A stretch of DNA of 64,000 bases from Sphaerosporella brunnea (taxonomy: Eukaryota > Ascomycota > Pezizomycetes > Pezizales > Pyronemataceae), in assembly GCA_008704415.1 (NCBI GenBank), contig VXIS01000049.1, positions 143,348-207,347 of the forward strand. Direction: 5' to 3'. Both the position numbers and the translations under genes were made by a program. The notes under the pieces are model-generated. The model was not told the origin of the DNA and searched no databases. It saw only the letters and a list, made by a program, of their open reading frames with translations. How positions within the stretch are numbered: position 1 is the first letter of the stretch; every line of letters starts with the position of its first letter. Of the stretch, positions 11,691 to 22,901 are shown piece by piece.

Positions 11691-12510
11691 CTCGTGAGAT
11701 TTAGAAGCTCGACTCGTGAGCCCGAGCCGGGGCAGCATGAGCTCGAGCTAAAGCTCGAGTCGGCCATATAAAATCACATTTTGACGCACGCGGGAGGACA
11801 ATGTAGATTATCTATGAGAGTATAAAGTTCGCAGATCAATCGGATGAATCTGAAAGGCCCGAAGAGGAGTTCAGCGCAGCTTTGACGTCCGATTCAACAC
11901 CCTCCGCTGCATCATGGTCATCCTGGGCGGTGTCTATAGTTCCACCAATCGGCGCCGGTTCTCTCTCCGCCTCCTCATATGTAGTCTCGTTCCATTCTTG
12001 CAAGAGTCAGAAATCGGTGCTCATTCAGCGTCCACCAGGGAAGGGGGTCGGTTCTTACGTCCACGGGGGGGTCCGCATACATAACGTGGAGTCTCTGATG
12101 CCTCCATTGTGCCTGAAGCGTTGTTCGTAGCCTGCACTCGTCGTCTAATGTTGCCAAACATTGCAGCAAGATCTTCATCAACTTGAACGCTTCGAAGGTG
12201 AGTGTTTTCAATTGTTTCCACCGAGCCGCGCCCGCTGTTGGTTGGCTGACATCCGTGAGGTTGTCCGGGTGAAGTTGGGGTTTTGGAGTCGGGAGGGGGA
12301 GCGAGGGAGGTGGGAGCCGGGTGGTTATAGGACGGGGAGTCAACTGGAGGGTACCGGCGGCGAAACCTCGTGCTATCTAGAAAGCTCGAATGACTCGAGT
12401 CCGACCCGAGCTCAAACATTTTTCGATCGAGCGCACTCGAGCGCAAAAATACATAGACCCGAGCGGGCTCGTGCTCGCCGCCCGAGCTTTGGGCTCGAGC
12501 CGGCTCCGCT
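11691..12510 (-). mobile_element. hAT transposon relic with CTCGAG-rich ends
   Basis: Both flanks (about 11697-11762 and 12380-12510) are packed with CTCGAG, GAGCCGG and GCCCGAGC motifs in both orientations, like the region beside the hAT relic at 1.0 kb. The core at 12343-11840 holds remnants of transposase on the minus strand. Exact termini and target duplication were not found. Confidence 0.55.
11840..12343 (-). pseudogene. hAT transposase C-terminal remnant
   Basis: WWTLNEHRFLTLARMERDYI is the conserved segment just before the hAT dimerisation block. It is followed directly by a stop. An acidic C-terminal tail (AQDDHDAAEGVESDVKAAL, about 11930-11840) appears in another frame, so the dimerisation block has been deleted. 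Dead copy. Confidence 0.65.
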
Positions 12511-12803
12511 CGTGCGCCACACTAACAGGAAGGCGCTTGCCGGTGACGGCGACGATGACGGAGAGGAAGAGGCGGAATGGCGTGGATTCTCCGACCACGA
12601 GCCGGCGGAGGAGAGTGAGGAGTCTGAGGACTCTGAGGACTCTGAGGAGGACCCTGGTGCTGGACCAACATCCATCATGCATCTGGATTTCAATATTCAG
12701 AGCGGGGTGTCTCCCAGCGGTCCGGGTCGGATGGTCAGGGAGCTGCGGCAACAATGGGAGGGGCGTCGTTAAGGTCGCCGTGACTGGATGGAAGCCCCCA
12801 GTC

Positions 12804-12900
12804 TTTTTTTTTTTTTCTTTTTTTTTTTCGTTTAAATACAATCAACGACTTTTTTCTCGCGACACTCCGCATTATGTCATGGCCGCAAGCGGCCGGATAC
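12804..12900 (-). repeat. retroposon-like tail plus shared hairpin block
   Basis: A 28-bp T-rich tract (12805-12830) reads as a poly(A)-like tail on the minus strand. Beside it, 12881-12894 is GGCCGCAAGCGGCC flanked by ATGTCAT and GATAC, the same hairpin block seen in the two LINE 3' UTRs, but here inverted relative to the adjacent tail. Confidence 0.45.
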
Positions 12901-15900
12901 ATGCCAGGCAGTGGAACGTTCAGAATATGTGGACCTCGCGTGACATAGTCGTCGTCGCCCTCATTCTCCATCGGAATCATCCTACTCACTGGATCGCGCA
13001 GTGCACTGAGATGACGCTCGTGGAAACCGGAAGGCAGAATGCCCAGTCGCACCGAGTACCGAAATCCGGGAGGCCACAACGCCCATGGGGGGTTAGAAGG
13101 GGTGTGCCTGTTTCGTTGTTGTCGGGCGGTGCGCGGGGTGGGTGGGGACGACATGGAATGCAAGCTTGTTGCTAAGCTTGCTTTCCGCGGAAGGGGGGAT
13201 TGGTCAGCAGCGTGTGTCAGCAGCGTGTGTCAGCAGGACGACACCAAGAGTCTCGGCGGTCTTGGCGGCCGGGGCTTTCTCGCAATACGTGCCACGGCAA
13301 TGAAAGTGTAGCCGACGCAGCCGCGATCACGATACTTCGCACAGCTCAATGCTGGTCGATGAACACTCGCGACAATCGGCGGGGTTGGATTCTGGGACGA
13401 CATCGATGCAGCCGGCCGCGCAGTTAACTTTCCCGTGCAGGACACGTCAGCGCGATGTCGCCGACCCGCCGAAGGTTTGCGTGCCGAATGACTGGATTCA
13501 TCCAAGACGGGCGTGGAGTCTACCGATGCCGGGCAGTTATCGCGCCGAGAACGTTCCACTCCGATGGCCAGGCCTGACTTTATTCAGACTTTGTTTGCAC
13601 GGTTGTGTTTTTGTGCAAACGTAACCCTATCTAGGCTCGACGCGGCGGGCTGGATCGGACAAACGCGCGGCGCCGACCGGGTGGGGGCAGCCTAGATTGT
13701 GCGGATGACTGACGTGACCCGCGCGATTTGCAGCTGTGCAGGGCGGCTGCATAGTCGTCGTGTTCGCGCGGGAGATAGTCACAAAGTATAGACTTCCGTG
13801 AGACGCAGAATGCAGTGGCTGTCCGAACCTTCCGGGCGTGCCGCGCCCGTACAGCACATATAGTTTCAACAGAAAGGCAGTCGATACCCACGCCCCGCCG
13901 CAAAAAAAGGAAAATAAAGATAAAAGAATAGATAAATATATAAAAAGCACGCGCGTGACTGCTCAATCGCCCGGTTTTCGGCAACCTTCCGGCCAAATTG
14001 GAACCGCTCGACCTGGACTTTCTCGCGGGAAGTCAATATGTATATATATTAAGTTTGTTGCTGAAGGTTCCGGTGGCCTAGATCTGCGCTCCAACAGGCT
14101 CCCGATAGGAAGATTATCGGTGCGTGCGTACGCGGATACAAAAGCCGCCGCCGATCCGCCGCCATACGGTCCCGCAACAACGCAGTTACTCTCCTTCGCC
14201 GTTCGGCTACCCAACCCGCCTTGCCGTGGAAGCCTCCAGAGCCGCGTATTGAACCTCCTTCCCCGCTGAAGCACACCCGCAGACCCCCCTGGTAGGTCCA
14301 CGCCTCGCTCAATGCACGCACCGGCTTTCGTTGTCGATCGGGCTGTCAGGCGGAAATGGCCATCGCCCTCCACCCGCCACACCTGCCGACGATCGGTCCA
14401 GGCTTGGTGTTCGGGTAACCCTCAGGCGCCGCCGATCCAATACGGTTGTTATCTACTCCACTCATCGCAGCCGGCGTGCTACGACGCCCGCCGATGATAA
14501 AAGCTCAGTGCAAACACGCGTGGCGCTCAGGTATACACCCTCTCGCGACGTGCGGTTGAGCGGTGAGATGGCTGATCACAAATAGAAGCATCTCCGCATG
14601 CGGCTGATGAATACATCACCGCAAGCACCGTCGCTACCAACACACGATTGCCCCCCCACACCTGCTTGCCGCCGCGCACTTGTTATCCCACTTCTACGTT
14701 ACGTCGCCGCTCCGAGCACCCGAGCACCACTGGAATTCCGGCAGCGAGGTACATTCCCTCCCCATCCCCCGCCGCCGTCGCCGCACGCCCAACCTGCCAG
14801 ACCGTGCGCTGACTTGTTGTCAAAGATCGCCCATTTACTTCCCCTCGCCCAGTTTTACGCATGCTCGACCGGCATCGATTGCGAAATGAATGTGCATAGG
14901 TCCAACTGCCCCTGAGTGCTGGACTGGTTATCGCAGAAATCTTTAGTCTACGATCGGCTGAGGGTAGGTAAACCTTTATATTGACTCGGTAACCCGCAGG
15001 GCACTGTTGACCGCCGTTTAGCTGATATTTCCAAACACACGGCGGGCACACCGCTCTCGCAGGCACCCGCGAAAGCGCCGAGCAACATCGAAAAAACTGG
15101 CCCGTCTGTCGCTATTGTATCTCAGCTGCCACACCTTGGTCACCATCGTCTACAAATCCACCAACGTTTTCGGCGATTTTGATGGCAAATCAGCGCCGAC
15201 AAAGCGGTTGAATGTCTTTTTTTTTTTTTTTTTTTTTTTTTTTTGTTTTGACTTCTTGCATCTACTTGTTATCCGTTTAACTTCTTTTCTCAGTTCATTT
15301 GATCTTCGGTCTTGTTTCCGAGTTACTCTGTTCCATCCGTTGTGTCGATGCTGTCGTCCGTGCGTTTATTTGATCTCCGATTGTATGTGTTTCAGCCGTC
15401 CTACATTCTTTTTATCAGCGTGGTAATCAGACCTAGCTCACGTGAGCAGTATGTACGGATGTGGTTTGTTTTCTTCTGGCGAGATGTTTCTGCGAGTTCT
15501 GTTCCCGCTGGGTTCGTGTGCAGTTCCGGCGACCGTAACTTTGTTTTGTCTTGTTTTTCGTCGGTGATGGGTATCTCAGGCTATGCGGAAGTGGCAGATG
15601 AAAAAACGAAGAAAGAACGAAAGAAAAAAAACAAAAAAACAACTATGCCTGGTCGTTAGGAGAAGCAGGTACGTCTACGCACACGGTGCTGTTCTTCCGC
15701 ATTGTGTTAACCGGCTTACAGTATTACCTTTTGTCGTGCCCGAGATTGACAACACGGCCGATGTCACGCGCAAACCTTTCGAAAGGGGGAGCATATGGTC
15801 TATTCTGCAAACGATGCATCGGCGGACCATCGACAATTTCCGCGCACCTCGAACGGAATCGATACCCATCACGCAGCATCGCGACAATTTGCGCGAACTA

Positions 15901-16860
15901 GGTCAATCCAGTTGCCTGCGTGTCCCGATATTGCGGCAGTGCTTCATGCATCGATATGATGTCGCTGCTGACGATCTGGCTGGATTCGGAATTTCTGGTC
16001 ATATGAGCGTTGGCTCGCCATACTGACGCCTCGGGGGCAGGCTCGGCCCGACTTTGCCTGACCCACTGCTGTAAAAAAGATTGCAGTTCAGTTCTGCTTT
16101 GTCATTATCGAGATGTTAATTATGACTTAGGTTTCACACGCCATTTGATTCGCGCAGAAACCAGCGACGTTCCCGCGCGCTGAATGCCTTCTTCCCCGCC
16201 CAAACGACGTGCCGGCACAACCGCCCCTCAGACTCCCCGGGCAACGGTTTCTGATCCACCTCCCGGGTCTGCAGTTGAAAGCCGCATGACCACTCATACC
16301 TCTCCACCATACATACATCGTCTTCGAGATGCACTCGATGATACGATTCCGGCTGCAATAAACCTAGCACAAAACCGACCGACCGAGCGCGGGCGATCGA
16401 CGACGCGGTCTGTAGGAACAGATGGGCACAATATCTCGAACGCAATATACGCGGCAACCATCTTCGATCCGCCAGCTTCTCATTTTCAACCGCGCAAACG
16501 TTCTGCGTTGCACCATCGTCGCGGGCGGTGTTAGGCCAACTCGGCTTCACATGATGCTCCCACATCTGCCACCGGCTCCGCGGCGGCATCTTGTACATTC
16601 GAGCACGGTGTACATCGTGCAAATCTTGTGCCTCCGTCTTGGCTCCTCTGGCAGAGGCAATCACTACCAGCCGACGCTTAAGCGAGGCAAGATTGAGGGA
16701 CCTCGCAGTTCCGCAAGACGCGAATTTTCCCATCACAGCCAGTAGCAGCCCCTACGTCGGCAGGTCTGTTTTCTTCTCAGTCGAAGCGTGTTGCAGAAAT
16801 CTCCGAATTCTCAAGCCGGATGTCAAGGCGCAAACCCATCACAGCGACTACCATCACCAT
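12901..16860. other. GC-rich region without a convincing gene
   Basis: Contains a 14-bp GTCAGCAGCGTGTG direct repeat near 13203-13235. Several frames of 100-200 codons exist on both strands (for example 16736-16134, minus) but overlap each other in three frames, as expected of GC-rich non-coding DNA, and carry no motif I recognise. Confidence 0.4.
15217..15244. repeat. 28-base T tract
   Basis: Uninterrupted run of T. It could be the tail of a minus-strand retroposon, but no LINE coding remnant adjoins it. Confidence 0.7.
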
Positions 16861-17350
16861 TAGAGCTGTGCACGGGTCGGGGCGCCCCAACGGGGCACGA
16901 GGCTCGACGAGGCGGGGAAAGCCTCGCCCGACCCCGATCCACCTCGCCGCGCCCCGGCCACCTCGTCGCTGCCCCGGCCACCCCGCCGGAACCCCGGCCA
17001 CCTCGTCAGACCCCGAATACCCGGAACTCGCGTACAGCCTATCGACGACATCAGGATGCGCTCCTGGGGTACCTCGTTCGGCCGTGATCTCAGATGAGTG
17101 CCTTGCGCGCCACTTGGACTGTTAAGCGTAGCGGCCCTGAATGCCCGGCATATATAACTCTCCCCCCGCTGCCGCCCCGATGCCGCCCCGATGTACCCCG
17201 CCGCACCCCGAGCCACCTCGCCGCGCCCCGATCCACCCCGTCGTGCCCCGATCCACCCCGTCGTGCCCCGGCCCGCCCCGTCGTTCTCCGGCCCACCTCG
17301 TCGCGCCCCGCCCGCCCGCGCCCCGACCCGTCGCCCCGTGCACAGCTCTA
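16861..17350. mobile_element. hAT-type MITE, 490 bp
   Basis: Terminal inverted repeats TAGAGCTGTGCACGGG (16861-16876) and its exact complement (17335-17350), flanked by a perfect 8-bp target duplication ATCACCAT (16853-16860 and 17351-17358). An 8-bp duplication and a YARNG-type terminus define the hAT superfamily. The interior has no coding capacity. Each arm is built of about 20-bp degenerate units (CCCCGATCCACCTCGTCG-like), probably subterminal transposase-binding sites. Non-autonomous. Confidence 0.92.
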
Positions 17351-17358
17351 ATCACCAT

Positions 17359-20300
17359 CGCATCCTCCCCACACTTCGGAGTCCCCACTGCAAACCTCGC
17401 GCATGAAACTTACTGGTGAACCGACTGCGCCAATTTCAGTTCCATTTCCTGCCATGACGGAACACGATCCAACGTGCGCGGGAGCCTGCTGCATCTCTCA
17501 GCGACAATGTTTACTGTCGAAGAGCGGCCACTTCGCGGCATGTCCTGATTGCGCTGCCCGGTTGTGCGGTCGATGACGGAAAGCGTTCCGGACTGAGCGT
17601 GCTGATCCGGCTTGCTGTCATGTCCCCTGAAATGACCAAACCATCGTTTTCTCACAGGAAGTGTGGAATTGGCCAAATCACTGATTGGCAGCGGATGGAG
17701 TGCGGTGCGTCCTCGCAGCACAGAATGTGCTGGTCAACTCACCGGTGGCATAACTGCCCTGTCCCAGCCCCCTGTGAACGTTTCGGGACGATGCGGTAGA
17801 AGATGGTTTCGCTGTGAGAATCAATCTGCCACACGGGTATTCCGTTCATCTTGGCACAGTCCAATCCTTCGACATGTTCCCCTTCCATTTTTTCCCTTCG
17901 CAGCCGGCTCGAGACGGATACCGAGTGACTTCCATCCACCGACAACTTATCAGATGATTTTAAAGCACAACTCGGCAACGATCCTGTTTGCGCTGGGTTC
18001 TCCGCGATCAATTGTCGTCAATGCTACGTGTTCGTTTTGACCACCACCTGATTTCGAAAAGCGCGTCTTTTGCCGTCATCGCGGACGGTCCTCGAGGTCT
18101 CAGTGGCCCCTGCCTGCTCAACACCGCTTGCTCGGCTCCCATCAGCGGTAATGCTCGAGGTCATATCTGAGGACGATTCGCGGGAAGGTATCCATCCTCG
18201 ACTGAGAAATATCATGCACAGCCTCACCAAGGGCTTTATGCTCGAGAATGTGACCGCCTGGGGCCGACACGACACGCGGCGAGTTAGCGGTGACTTCGTT
18301 GCCGCGTTATGTGGGCGAAGGTCCGGCATCCGAAGAGACCTTCAGAGAGCCTTGGGAGGAGCGATCACGACCAGGGCTGCCAATAGACCAGCCAGTCCGG
18401 CTTTCGACGAGGTCTGAACCCGTTTGAATTAAACGGGCTTTTCAAATCGCGGCCCGTTTGGACCAGGCATTCCGGACGGAGATCCAGGTGCCCACGGGCG
18501 CGGCATGGGCTGCCTGACATGCAGGCGCCTACCGGGCCCGCCCGGCACCCGAACTATCTGCGACCACGGAAACGGCACGGCACCGTACACGGTGTCACGG
18601 AATACCGATAACCGACCAGGGATGCCGGTGTTTCGACCACACAGTGCGTTCGGAGATTGCCCCGTGATCGGCACGATGCCCCTACCGGCACAACCGGCAC
18701 CCAAAGGCGCCTGTCAGGCATCCAAACATTGACAACGTCGCCCGGAGCCTATCCGACAAGCGCGAGACGCGCCCCAGCCCGGCCTACTTTGTCGGGTCCC
18801 GTTTGCCCTGCGGGCCGGCCCGTCTATTGGCACCCCTAATCACAACGCCGGTATTCTCTGAGCTAGAGTAATGTGATGCGCTGGCTGCTTGCACGAGCCG
18901 GTTGGCAACGCCGCATATGACGACCACTTGGAAGCCGAAAGCGACACATTTATTGTACGCCCCGACGCCGCATCGTCGATAATATACAATCGGGAACCTC
19001 TGCTGCCACCGCACCAACAGCATATGAATCACGATTGAAAAGAAAAACATTGCCCCCCGCAGACGAAACTTGCGATATTCACGCATTGGGTCATTGTCCG
19101 CGTCAAATGCGATGTTGCTGCCGATCAGATCTGAATCCAAGGCTCGAGTCGATCCGCCCGAACGCGGAGGCTACACGGACGCCCAGCAATCGGTCGCAAC
19201 ATCAGCCGAACTGGGGTATGGAGTTCATCAGATCGCTGCGGCCTGGGCAGCGTCATCCACAAAATAGTATGCACCTCCGACCGCCGCGGTGCAAGGAGAT
19301 AGAAGCTCTGGCGCTGTCGGCGAAGTCGGAACGGGTGATACCGGACCGGACCCTATGCGACTATCTCCTTCGGCCAATCGCCGTCTCATCGTGCTCGGCA
19401 TGTCGTGCTCCAAGCCCTGCCCAGCGTGATACGTCGACGCCTCACTGGTGAATGCTGGAGAAGCGCGAAAGCCTGCGCCCGCACACTCGACCGAACGACA
19501 GTCGCTACTCCTACAATCTCGGCTGGATGCGCAACTTTATAGTTGAACTGTTTGTGGCAAGGACTCAGTATTCACGTACAGACCGGCCCGTCGCCGACCA
19601 CACCACATGACACCAGTTTTCTTTCGGGCTGCCAGCGGAGGTGCAGTCGATTGGATTGCAGGTCGGGAAGCACAAGCGGCACGCGCACCTGACGTCCATG
19701 GCCGCACACGGGGTCATCATGGTCCCACTTGTCCGCTGTGTGCCGCAACGCTTCCGCCGGCACCTGAGCCTGATTCTGAGCTTTGTGGAGGCTACTTCAC
19801 CGGCTTTTCTGGACGCAGAACGACCAGCAACCGGCAATGATTCCGTGTCTGTGATGGGGCGGTCACCCACCATCGTCGTCTGTTTATCGTCATGGCCGTC
19901 ACACAGGCGGTGCGAGAATCCACAGCTGTTCCCACGTTGATGTCGCACGGCCCCAGGTCCAGCGTGGCCTCGCTCTACCGGCGGCCCCATGTCCGATCCC
20001 TTTGACACGCTACACCCTCCTTTTTGCGATCCCAAAACACCGCTGCTGCTCCGTTGGCCGGGAGTCAGGAAGTGACCTCCGCTTCACAGGCGGCGCGGTG
20101 GAGAGAGGGCAGGGTGTAAGCACCCGCGATGTCGGTTCGAGGCCCGGGAAGAGAAGTCTCTTCCTCGCTGGCACGCAGCAGTTCCAACAGTGATTTCGAT
20201 GTGACGAACAGTCGAGGAGCGTCAGGAGCCCTGTCCGGTGAATCTGAGGTTAGAGACATCGCGCTGTCACGGAAGATCCAATACCTCGCCCCGGTTTACT

Positions 20301-21500
20301 TTTGCATGGCAACGACCAATGGGATTTCCGCCGAAAAGGATGGTTTTGGTGACAGCGAGCCCATTTGTGCGGTTTGCTGCCATGATGGATGCCGTCGGGC
20401 TCATGGGCTTTGCGCGAGAACCAACCGGATCGGCGATCGCTCATCCGATGGTCACCGCGTGGGCGTCTGCGTCGTCAACCCTTACGGTGGGCCATGATCA
20501 TCAGTTCCTACTGGCTAAGCCGCTGGATTGCTGGCGCGTAATGGAACGGCCGTACAAGATCACCCGAATCGACGAAGCACCAGGCAACTGCACACTTGAT
20601 TCCCCAATAACAAGCTTCCCTATTCTTAGTGGGTCCAGACAAGTTTAAGCTCCTCCACGGTATCTCGACAAGGGTTCTGCCTCCAAAAACGGCGATGGAG
20701 AGGAGGATCGTACCCTCTGCAGAATCACAAACGTTTATAGCCACAAGGACATTGATGTTGTTGGTTACGGGTTACATCGCCTGGGGAAATCATGGGCCGG
20801 AAAACAATTTTTGGGAAACGCATGGGCTGCTCCGCCGCAGTGGAACACATTCTGTCCTGAGATTCCTTTCGGAGAGACCGCAGGAGTCTACCTCCATTGC
20901 AGTCACGCATCCCTCTTGCATTTCCTTCTGTACCATCGGACCCGAGCGCTGCCGTTCAGAATTTGTTGTCAGGCTCCGCTTGGGTGGCCACAGGACCGAA
21001 AACCACCAGATCTATCACGAGCAACCTCTCCTCGGCCCCTGTTCACGGTGCTTAGCGCGCGATAGCAGTGAGCTATTGGCTGCGTTGACAGCCCTTGTTG
21101 ATAGTTCGTGAAGTGGGTCGCGCCAGGCATTACTACACACTGGATTGTGCTTCATCGTGACCAGTCTGTCGGTGACTGGCTGGCATTGCACGCCCCACGT
21201 TCCTACAGCTTTGATCGCCTCACTGCCTGTAGCCGTGTGCGCATGTTTTGAGAACATGGTGATTTGCGATGGGGGATTCCCGGATAAGGCGAATCTTCAT
21301 ATCTTCGCCACCGGTGAATGAGATGACTTCGCACGCATGTCGCAAAAGCTCAATCAGCCCCGACGCTGCACCTGTCCCGGTGGCTGTTCTACAGACATCG
21401 TCGCCAGTGACATCAGCGTCCGATGTGCATTGTTCACACATTCTGGCTCCCGCTCCACCTCGCGGCGTTTACGACTCTACTCTCGCCAGAATACCGCCCT
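17359..21500. other. no gene recognised
   Basis: Many overlapping frames of 60-160 codons with no motif. One part, about 20065-20150, contains an anticodon-stem-like segment but does not fold as a tRNA. Nothing else supportable. Confidence 0.4.
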
Positions 21501-21655
21501 GAGCATCCAAACACCTCCATTTGCACCTCGCACCGACGAACACAGTAAACACGTGGTAGTTGCCACAGACGCGGGGTTGGTACAGTACCTGGACACTGAG
21601 TCCCTTTGAATGTTTCTCTCTGAGAGCCTGAGCATTTGAACACCTGCATTCGCAC
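21501..21655 (-). repeat. diverged tandem repeat, second unit split by copia
   Basis: About 100 bp at 21501-21600 (beginning CTGAGCATCCAAACACC) recurs as 21629-21655 plus 26519-26590, with the copia element inserted inside the second unit. On the minus strand both units read VLYQPR... then a Cys-rich segment and (L/S)DAQ or SNAQ, suggesting a broken repeat protein. Family not recognised. Confidence 0.45.
21651..21655. repeat. copia target-site duplication, left
   Basis: CGCAC immediately before the 5' LTR; the identical 5 bp follows the 3' LTR at 26519-26523. Confidence 0.95.
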
Positions 21656-21854
21656 TGTTGAAAACGAGCTTTCTAGGTGTGACGGGACGAGTGGATAAGG
21701 GTCGAGGTGGGACTGAGTGATATCCAGTGAAGCTGTGAGATGGTGTCTATACGTAGCTAGGCTAGCATGAAAACTAAGCAATATAACCATCGCTTACCCA
21801 CCATCCATCTATTCTGACTAAGCTCCATCTCTCTACACGTCCACACTTTTAACA
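21656..21854 (+). repeat. copia 5' LTR
   Basis: Begins TGTTG and ends TTTTAACA. It supplies the promoter and transcript start; I see no canonical TATA box. A diverged relative lies at 39842. Confidence 0.95.
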
Positions 21855-21866
21855 GGTTATGAGCCC
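21855..21866 (+). other. primer-binding site (half initiator tRNA-Met)
   Basis: GGTTATGAGCCC directly abuts the 5' LTR. It is complementary to the anticodon stem-loop of initiator tRNA-Met (GGGCUCAUAACC) rather than to a tRNA 3' end. Drosophila copia is known to prime from a cleaved initiator tRNA half, so the same mechanism is inferred here. Confidence 0.8.
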
Positions 21867-21922
21867 TGTCGCGCTTTCCTGAAAACGAAATCGCTTCCTC
21901 CATCAACACCAAAACCATCAAA

Positions 21923-22849
21923 ATGTCCTCGAAAACGCAGATGTTTAAGCATCCCAAAGGCATCTTCGACCTCCTCACCACCGAAAACTACGCATCATGG
22001 GCGATAAACATGCGACGCATCCTTCGCTCGTCCGATGCCTGGGATATCGTAACCGGTGACGAAGAAGAACCCGATCAGCCTGCGCCCAACGCATCTGAGC
22101 GCGTACGGCAAGCCTTCAAAGACTACAGACACCGAAAAGAGGATGCAGCTACCTACATCTTCAATGGATGCTGTAAGACCGTGAAAGTCATGATAAGCGG
22201 CACCGATGATCCCAAAGAGATGTGGGATAAGCTTGCCAGCAAGCTCAACACGGCCAACTCGGCTCTCGGACGACAGCAACTGCACCAGAAATTCCTAGCA
22301 ATGAGGCCAAAAGCTGGAGCTCCCATAGCCGACTTCTTCACCGAGCTTGAGGAGATCCGAAACCAGATCGCAGGCACCGACGAGGCGATTTCCGACACGA
22401 CGTTCAAAACGCACATATTCAACTACCTGCCACCGGCTTTTGCGATGACAATCAACAATCAGCAGAACCGACCGGAAGCCACTATTGAGAGCATCTGCAC
22501 CGCCCTTATCGAAGATGAGAGACTGCGATCGATGAAGTCCAGCGCAGATGCAGCAGTGGAAGCCCTAAAGGCAAGCACCAAGCCCCCTAGAAGAAAGAAG
22601 CGATGCAACCACTGCAAAACAGCAACTCACGATACCGCGGAATGTTGGTACAAAGACGACAAAGATCACCCTAGAAGAAGATCGAAGCGACCTCGTGACG
22701 ACTCAGACGATGACAAGGTAGTATGCTACTACTGCTGCGAGACAGGCCATCAGCTCAGCAAATGCCCACTCCGGCAGAAAGCCAGGTCCATACGCAAAAA
22801 GGCTTCCGTCAAGAAAGACTCCGACTCCGATGAAGGAGCAGACCTCTGA
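21923..22849 (+). CDS. copia Gag
   Basis: 308 aa, starting at the first ATG after the leader. Residues 1-220 form the copia-type capsid domain (DUF4219/UBN2-like: WAINMRRIL, MWDKLASKLNTAN, ADFFTELEEIRNQI). Two CX2CX4HX4C zinc knuckles follow: CNHCKTATHDTAEC (about residue 230) and CYYCCETGHQLSKC (about residue 273), which bind the genomic RNA. Basic linkers and an acidic C-terminus (KKDSDSDEGADL) precede a TGA stop. Pol follows in the same frame, so Gag alone is the main product and Gag-Pol needs stop readthrough. Confidence 0.95.
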   Translation: MSSKTQMFKHPKGIFDLLTTENYASWAINMRRILRSSDAWDIVTGDEEEPDQPAPNASERVRQAFKDYRHRKEDAATYIFNGCCKTVKVMISGTDDPKEMWDKLASKLNTANSALGRQQLHQKFLAMRPKAGAPIADFFTELEEIRNQIAGTDEAISDTTFKTHIFNYLPPAFAMTINNQQNRPEATIESICTALIEDERLRSMKSSADAAVEALKASTKPPRRKKRCNHCKTATHDTAECWYKDDKDHPRRRSKRPRDDSDDDKVVCYYCCETGHQLSKCPLRQKARSIRKKASVKKDSDSDEGADL

Positions 22850-22901
22850 CGGTTACGGACCTCCGCTCTAACGGCATCAACCTCACTTGGTGCGGAGGTC
22901 C
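22847..22901 (+). promoter_or_regulatory. candidate stop-codon readthrough signal
   Basis: TGA at 22847-22849 is followed directly by CGG. After a 7-nt spacer (22850-22856) comes GGACCTCCGC (22857-22866), which pairs perfectly with GCGGAGGTCC (22892-22901) across a 25-nt loop. UGA-CGG with a stem-loop starting about 8 nt downstream is the type II readthrough layout known from several plant RNA viruses. The frame is open from gag through the TGA into protease, and the element is otherwise undamaged. Function is inferred. Confidence 0.75.

Noticed and set aside
12390..13175. 261-codon plus-strand frame
   Set aside because: It lies opposite the hAT relic's CTCGAG-rich end and crosses a homopolymer tail; composition reflects GC-rich repeats.
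16134..16736. 200-codon minus-strand frame
   Set aside because: No recognisable motif, no start context or splice support, overlapped by three other frames in GC-rich DNA.
18421..18840. Possible further hAT MITE ending TTGGCACCCCTAA
   Set aside because: A plausible right end is visible but no matching left inverted repeat or target duplication was found.
20065..20145. tRNA-Val(CAC)-like segment: CCGC-TTCACAG-GCGG and GGTTCGAGG
   Set aside because: The T stem has mismatches, the spacing between the anticodon and T arms is far too long, and no acceptor stem pairs.
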